A stretch of 64,000 nt of DNA from Aquimarina algicola. GTDB taxonomy: Bacteria; Bacteroidota; Bacteroidia; Flavobacteriales; Flavobacteriaceae. Shown here one piece after another: positions 61,269 through 64,000 of this stretch (position 1 is the first letter of the stretch; the number at the start of each line of letters is the position of its first letter). The position numbers and the translations under genes were made by a program. The notes below the pieces were generated by a model. It was given only the letters and a program-made list of their open reading frames with translations. It was not told where the DNA came from and made no database searches. Where the stretch lies: the NCBI RefSeq assembly GCF_006443095.1, contig NZ_VFWZ01000010.1:99123-163122 (forward strand). Reading direction: 5' to 3'.

Positions 61269-64000
61269 ATGAAAAAAATTACCCGAGTCTTATCTGGCTT
61301 TAAAATGCCGGTATTGTTATTTTTGTTTTCGTTTTTCTCTACATTTGGACAAACAGGTATTACTTCTCTGTCTGCCAGTTATAAAGATATAAACGATTCT
61401 TCTAATGATTTTTCTAATGTTGGAAATGGAACGAATCCTGGATATTCTTCTGCTACAACTTACAATTTACTATTTAGTACAAATACTACTATAGAAAACG
61501 ATTATACTATAGACGGAAGTTTCGTTGCAGGTGGTACTACTTACAATACAGTGATCCTAATTGATCAATTTGAGGTAAGAAGAAATGGTACTATAGATGG
61601 TCAATCAAATAGACAAATCTTATGGTTTGAGCGAGAATCTACATCTGGCACTACAATAAATTTAAGACCGTCTTATGTGGCTAGTGTAGAAGAATCTTTT
61701 AGAGGATTTAGGCTAAATATAGGGTCTGATAATACGTTTGTAAATACAGGCTCGAACCAAAGTAATAATATAGAACGTTTTGATTATATTAATAGTTCTC
61801 CTCTATCAACTAATACTACAGCAAATGCAGGATTTGCTATTTTTGAAAGAGACGGAAATGATTCTTTTAAAATAGCAGCTATTACCGGTTTAGATGCTTT
61901 TGGTGAGCCAAATGCATTTACTCCATTACTTACTGTAAATACTGCTGCTTATGGTCCAAGTTTAAAACAGGTTAATTATACTATTTTTCAAAAACAAGAT
62001 AGTGAGAGTAATTTAAAACCCGCTGAAAACGGAGGTCCTCAACAAATAAGAGGTACTTTTGTGAGTTTTCAAGACTTGGGTGTAATCCCTAACCAAGCAG
62101 TTTATGGGTATGTAATATTACCTGCAGATGCGACTTCAGTTGATTTTACAACAAATCCAACTAATACAGATAGTAGTAATGGAGGTATGGATGCGTTTCC
62201 AGGAGGAGGTTTCTTTGACAGTGATGGGGGACTTACTGTTGTCAATATGCCTGATGCTGATAATGACGGTGTTTCTAATACTTTAGATCAAGATGATGAC
62301 AATGATGGAATTCTTGACATTAATGAAGGGCTTGATTGTGGTAATGGAGATTGGACTGCTGGTGGAACCTATAATATCAATCAGAATTTAGGAGCAACTA
62401 TAAATAATACTGCAACATACAATACAAGAGATGTTGATTTGACTGCAACACTTTCTGGTGGAGCAACACTAAGCTTTATTAGAATACAAAATGCAGTGGG
62501 CGGTAATGGTCAAGGAATAGTGCAAAGAGCGCAAAATTCAAATTTTAATACGTCACCTGTTGATTATACATATACTTTTAATGATCCGGTAGTAAATTTG
62601 GCGTTTGATTTTGGAGGGCTGGATAATAATGATTTTGTTGAAGTTCGAGCATTTTTAGGAGCTAATGAAATTATTCTGGGACCTGATAATTTTAGTGTAT
62701 ATGTTGCTAGTGATGTATCATATAATGGAACGTCATCTTTTTTGGCAACGAATAGTGGAGCTGGAAATAATAGTAATAATGGAAGTTTTAGTGTAGAAAT
62801 TGGAGATCCTATAGATAGAATTGTACTAAAAACAGGTAAATCTACAGGTTCAGGTCAAGTAACATTACATACTAGTGCTTTTAGATATTGTATACCGAGA
62901 GATACAGATAATAATGGAGTTTATGACCATTTAGATACAGATAGTGATAATGATGGTTGTGCTGATGCTATTGAAGGAGGATATACAGATCCTGATGATG
63001 ATGAAATTTTAGGAAACTCACCTGTTTCTGTAGATGGTATTGGTCGTGTTACAGGACAAGGAGGGTACTCAGGAACGAGATCTGGTGTTATTACCTTTGG
63101 CACTTTACCATCTATAACAGCTCAATCAGCCAATCAAACTATAAATACAGGAAGTAATACTTCATTCACGGTTACTGCAACCGGAAGTGATTTAACATAC
63201 AGATGGCAAGTTGATACCGGAGGTGGATTTGTAGACATCGATCCTGCAAATACAACAGATATTTATACAGGGAGTGATACAGCTTCGTTAAATTTAACTA
63301 ATGTTCCCGTCTCAGATGATGGTAATTTATACCGTGTTATAGTATCGAGTACTTCATTTATGTGTGGAAATGTTGAATCAAGTTCAATACTTCTTAACGT
63401 TAATAATTATACAGTAAACCTAACGGCAAGTGTTGATACAGCGGTAGAAGGTGGTATAGATGGAGAGTTTACAGCGACTTTAAATGCGGTGAACACTACA
63501 GGCAGTGCTATTGTGATCCCTGTAGTGATGAGTGGTACGGCTACTGATGGTACGGACTATACCAGCATTGTAAACATTACAATTCCCAATGGTTCAGACA
63601 CAGGTACAGTAGCAGTTGATGCGGCTACTGATGGTTTGATAGAAGGAGATGAGACGGCTATTGCGAGTTTAGGCACCTTACCAAGTGGTGTTGTTGCAGG
63701 AACCAGTACGAGTGATACCGTTACGATCAGTGATGCTACTGAATATACAGTAAACCTGACGGCAAGTGTTGATACAGCGGTAGAAGGTGGTACAGATGGA
63801 GAGTTTACAGCGACCTTAAATGCGGTGAACACTACAGGCAGTGCTATTGTGATCCCTGTAGTGATGAGTGGTACGGCTACTGATGGTACGGACTATACCA
63901 GCATTGTAAACATTACAATTCCCAATGGTTCAGACACAGGTACAGTAGCAGTTGATGCGGCTACTGATGGTTTGATAGAAGGAGATGAGACGGCTATTGC
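61269..64000 (+). CDS. Large modular secreted surface protein, 5' part
   Basis: The frame is open from the ATG at 61269 to the window edge (910 codons visible) and continues beyond. A signal peptide (MPVLLFLFSFFSTFG core, cut near Q29) is followed by a beta-rich N-terminal domain. Then come a thrombospondin-type-3 calcium-binding stretch at about 329-350 (DADNDGVSN, DDDNDGILD), a beta-sandwich domain, a second TSP3 stretch at about 545-567, an Ig-like module (about 614-712), and Calx-beta-like repeats from about 713. The repeats have a period of 336 bp (112 residues). This is the layout of flavobacterial cell-surface adhesins exported by the type IX system, whose C-terminal signal would lie outside the window. 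Confidence 0.9.
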   Translation, partial: MKKITRVLSGFKMPVLLFLFSFFSTFGQTGITSLSASYKDINDSSNDFSNVGNGTNPGYSSATTYNLLFSTNTTIENDYTIDGSFVAGGTTYNTVILIDQFEVRRNGTIDGQSNRQILWFERESTSGTTINLRPSYVASVEESFRGFRLNIGSDNTFVNTGSNQSNNIERFDYINSSPLSTNTTANAGFAIFERDGNDSFKIAAITGLDAFGEPNAFTPLLTVNTAAYGPSLKQVNYTIFQKQDSESNLKPAENGGPQQIRGTFVSFQDLGVIPNQAVYGYVILPADATSVDFTTNPTNTDSSNGGMDAFPGGGFFDSDGGLTVVNMPDADNDGVSNTLDQDDDNDGILDINEGLDCGNGDWTAGGTYNINQNLGATINNTATYNTRDVDLTATLSGGATLSFIRIQNAVGGNGQGIVQRAQNSNFNTSPVDYTYTFNDPVVNLAFDFGGLDNNDFVEVRAFLGANEIILGPDNFSVYVASDVSYNGTSSFLATNSGAGNNSNNGSFSVEIGDPIDRIVLKTGKSTGSGQVTLHTSAFRYCIPRDTDNNGVYDHLDTDSDNDGCADAIEGGYTDPDDDEILGNSPVSVDGIGRVTGQGGYSGTRSGVITFGTLPSITAQSANQTINTGSNTSFTVTATGSDLTYRWQVDTGGGFVDIDPANTTDIYTGSDTASLNLTNVPVSDDGNLYRVIVSSTSFMCGNVESSSILLNVNNYTVNLTASVDTAVEGGIDGEFTATLNAVNTTGSAIVIPVVMSGTATDGTDYTSIVNITIPNGSDTGTVAVDAATDGLIEGDETAIASLGTLPSGVVAGTSTSDTVTISDATEYTVNLTASVDTAVEGGTDGEFTATLNAVNTTGSAIVIPVVMSGTATDGTDYTSIVNITIPNGSDTGTVAVDAATDGLIEGDETAI
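63411..64000 (+). repeat. Tandem 336-bp repeats encoding Calx-beta-like domains
   Basis: The sequence from 63411 recurs from 63747. Over the 254 nt of copy 2 inside the window I count three differences, two of them silent and one Ile-to-Thr. More copies may follow beyond the window edge. Confidence 0.92.

Noticed and set aside
63411..64000. CRISPR-like periodicity
   Set aside because: The repeat period is 336 bp, in frame, and encodes protein domains; there are no short repeats with unique spacers.

Overview
The window looks like chromosomal DNA of a marine-type flavobacterium (Bacteroidota, Flavobacteriia; an Aquimarina-like genus is my guess). The reasons are AT-rich DNA, SusC/SusD proteins, TAnnTTTG -7 promoter boxes with an upstream TTTG element, almost no Shine-Dalgarno sequences except a strong one before rpsU, and families typical of the group (DUF2851, DUF3467, DUF885, NamZ/DUF1343, AGCS symporter with a signal peptide, a large modular surface protein).

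Layout: 1-13 kb carries the 3' end of typA, a minus-strand ftsE-like ABC ATPase gene, an envelope pair (1004-residue TPR protein plus a plug-less TonB-receptor-like barrel), an M23 peptidase, a DUF885 metallopeptidase lipoprotein, a DUF418 membrane protein and a YtcJ-type amidohydrolase lipoprotein. 14.5-17.4 kb is a compact, overlapping four-gene signalling operon: unknown soluble protein, seven-helix membrane protein, HisKA_3 histidine kinase and LuxR-type response regulator. It is followed by an unknown protein and a class 3 lipase. 19.7-25.4 kb holds a metallopeptidase lipoprotein, a methyltransferase, a YkgJ cysteine-cluster protein, a LipL32-like secreted protein, a NamZ-like lipoprotein and a LolC/E-like permease.

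25.5-32.4 kb is a minus-strand block: TPR/membrane/AraC regulator, susC, susD and, 33 bp after susD, a 60-residue cysteine-containing peptide with a Gly-Gly leader. 32.8-43.3 kb carries a cystathionine beta-synthase-like enzyme, an AraC regulator, an M57-type metallopeptidase lipoprotein, DUF2851-PspC-RCK potassium channel, an AGCS symporter, a helix-hairpin-helix protein and an acyl-CoA dehydrogenase.

43.4-59 kb is the conserved translation/transcription block: rpsU, a Xer recombinase, hpf, four tRNAs, tuf, tRNA-Trp, secE-nusG-rplKAJL-rpoBC and a DUF3467 gene. prfC follows on the minus strand. From 61,269 to the window end there is an unterminated reading frame for a large secreted protein with TSP3 repeats, an Ig-like module and nearly identical 112-residue Calx-beta-like repeats.

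Most noteworthy: the susCD-linked Gly-Gly peptide, the LipL32 homologue, the four-gene signalling operon with its neighbouring lipase pair, 22-bp-spaced direct repeats upstream of the TPR/AraC regulator gene, a terminator embedded in the start of a coding sequence, and a promoter that fires straight into a terminator-like hairpin ahead of tRNA-Thr. I found no CRISPR array, insertion sequence, prophage or rRNA operon.
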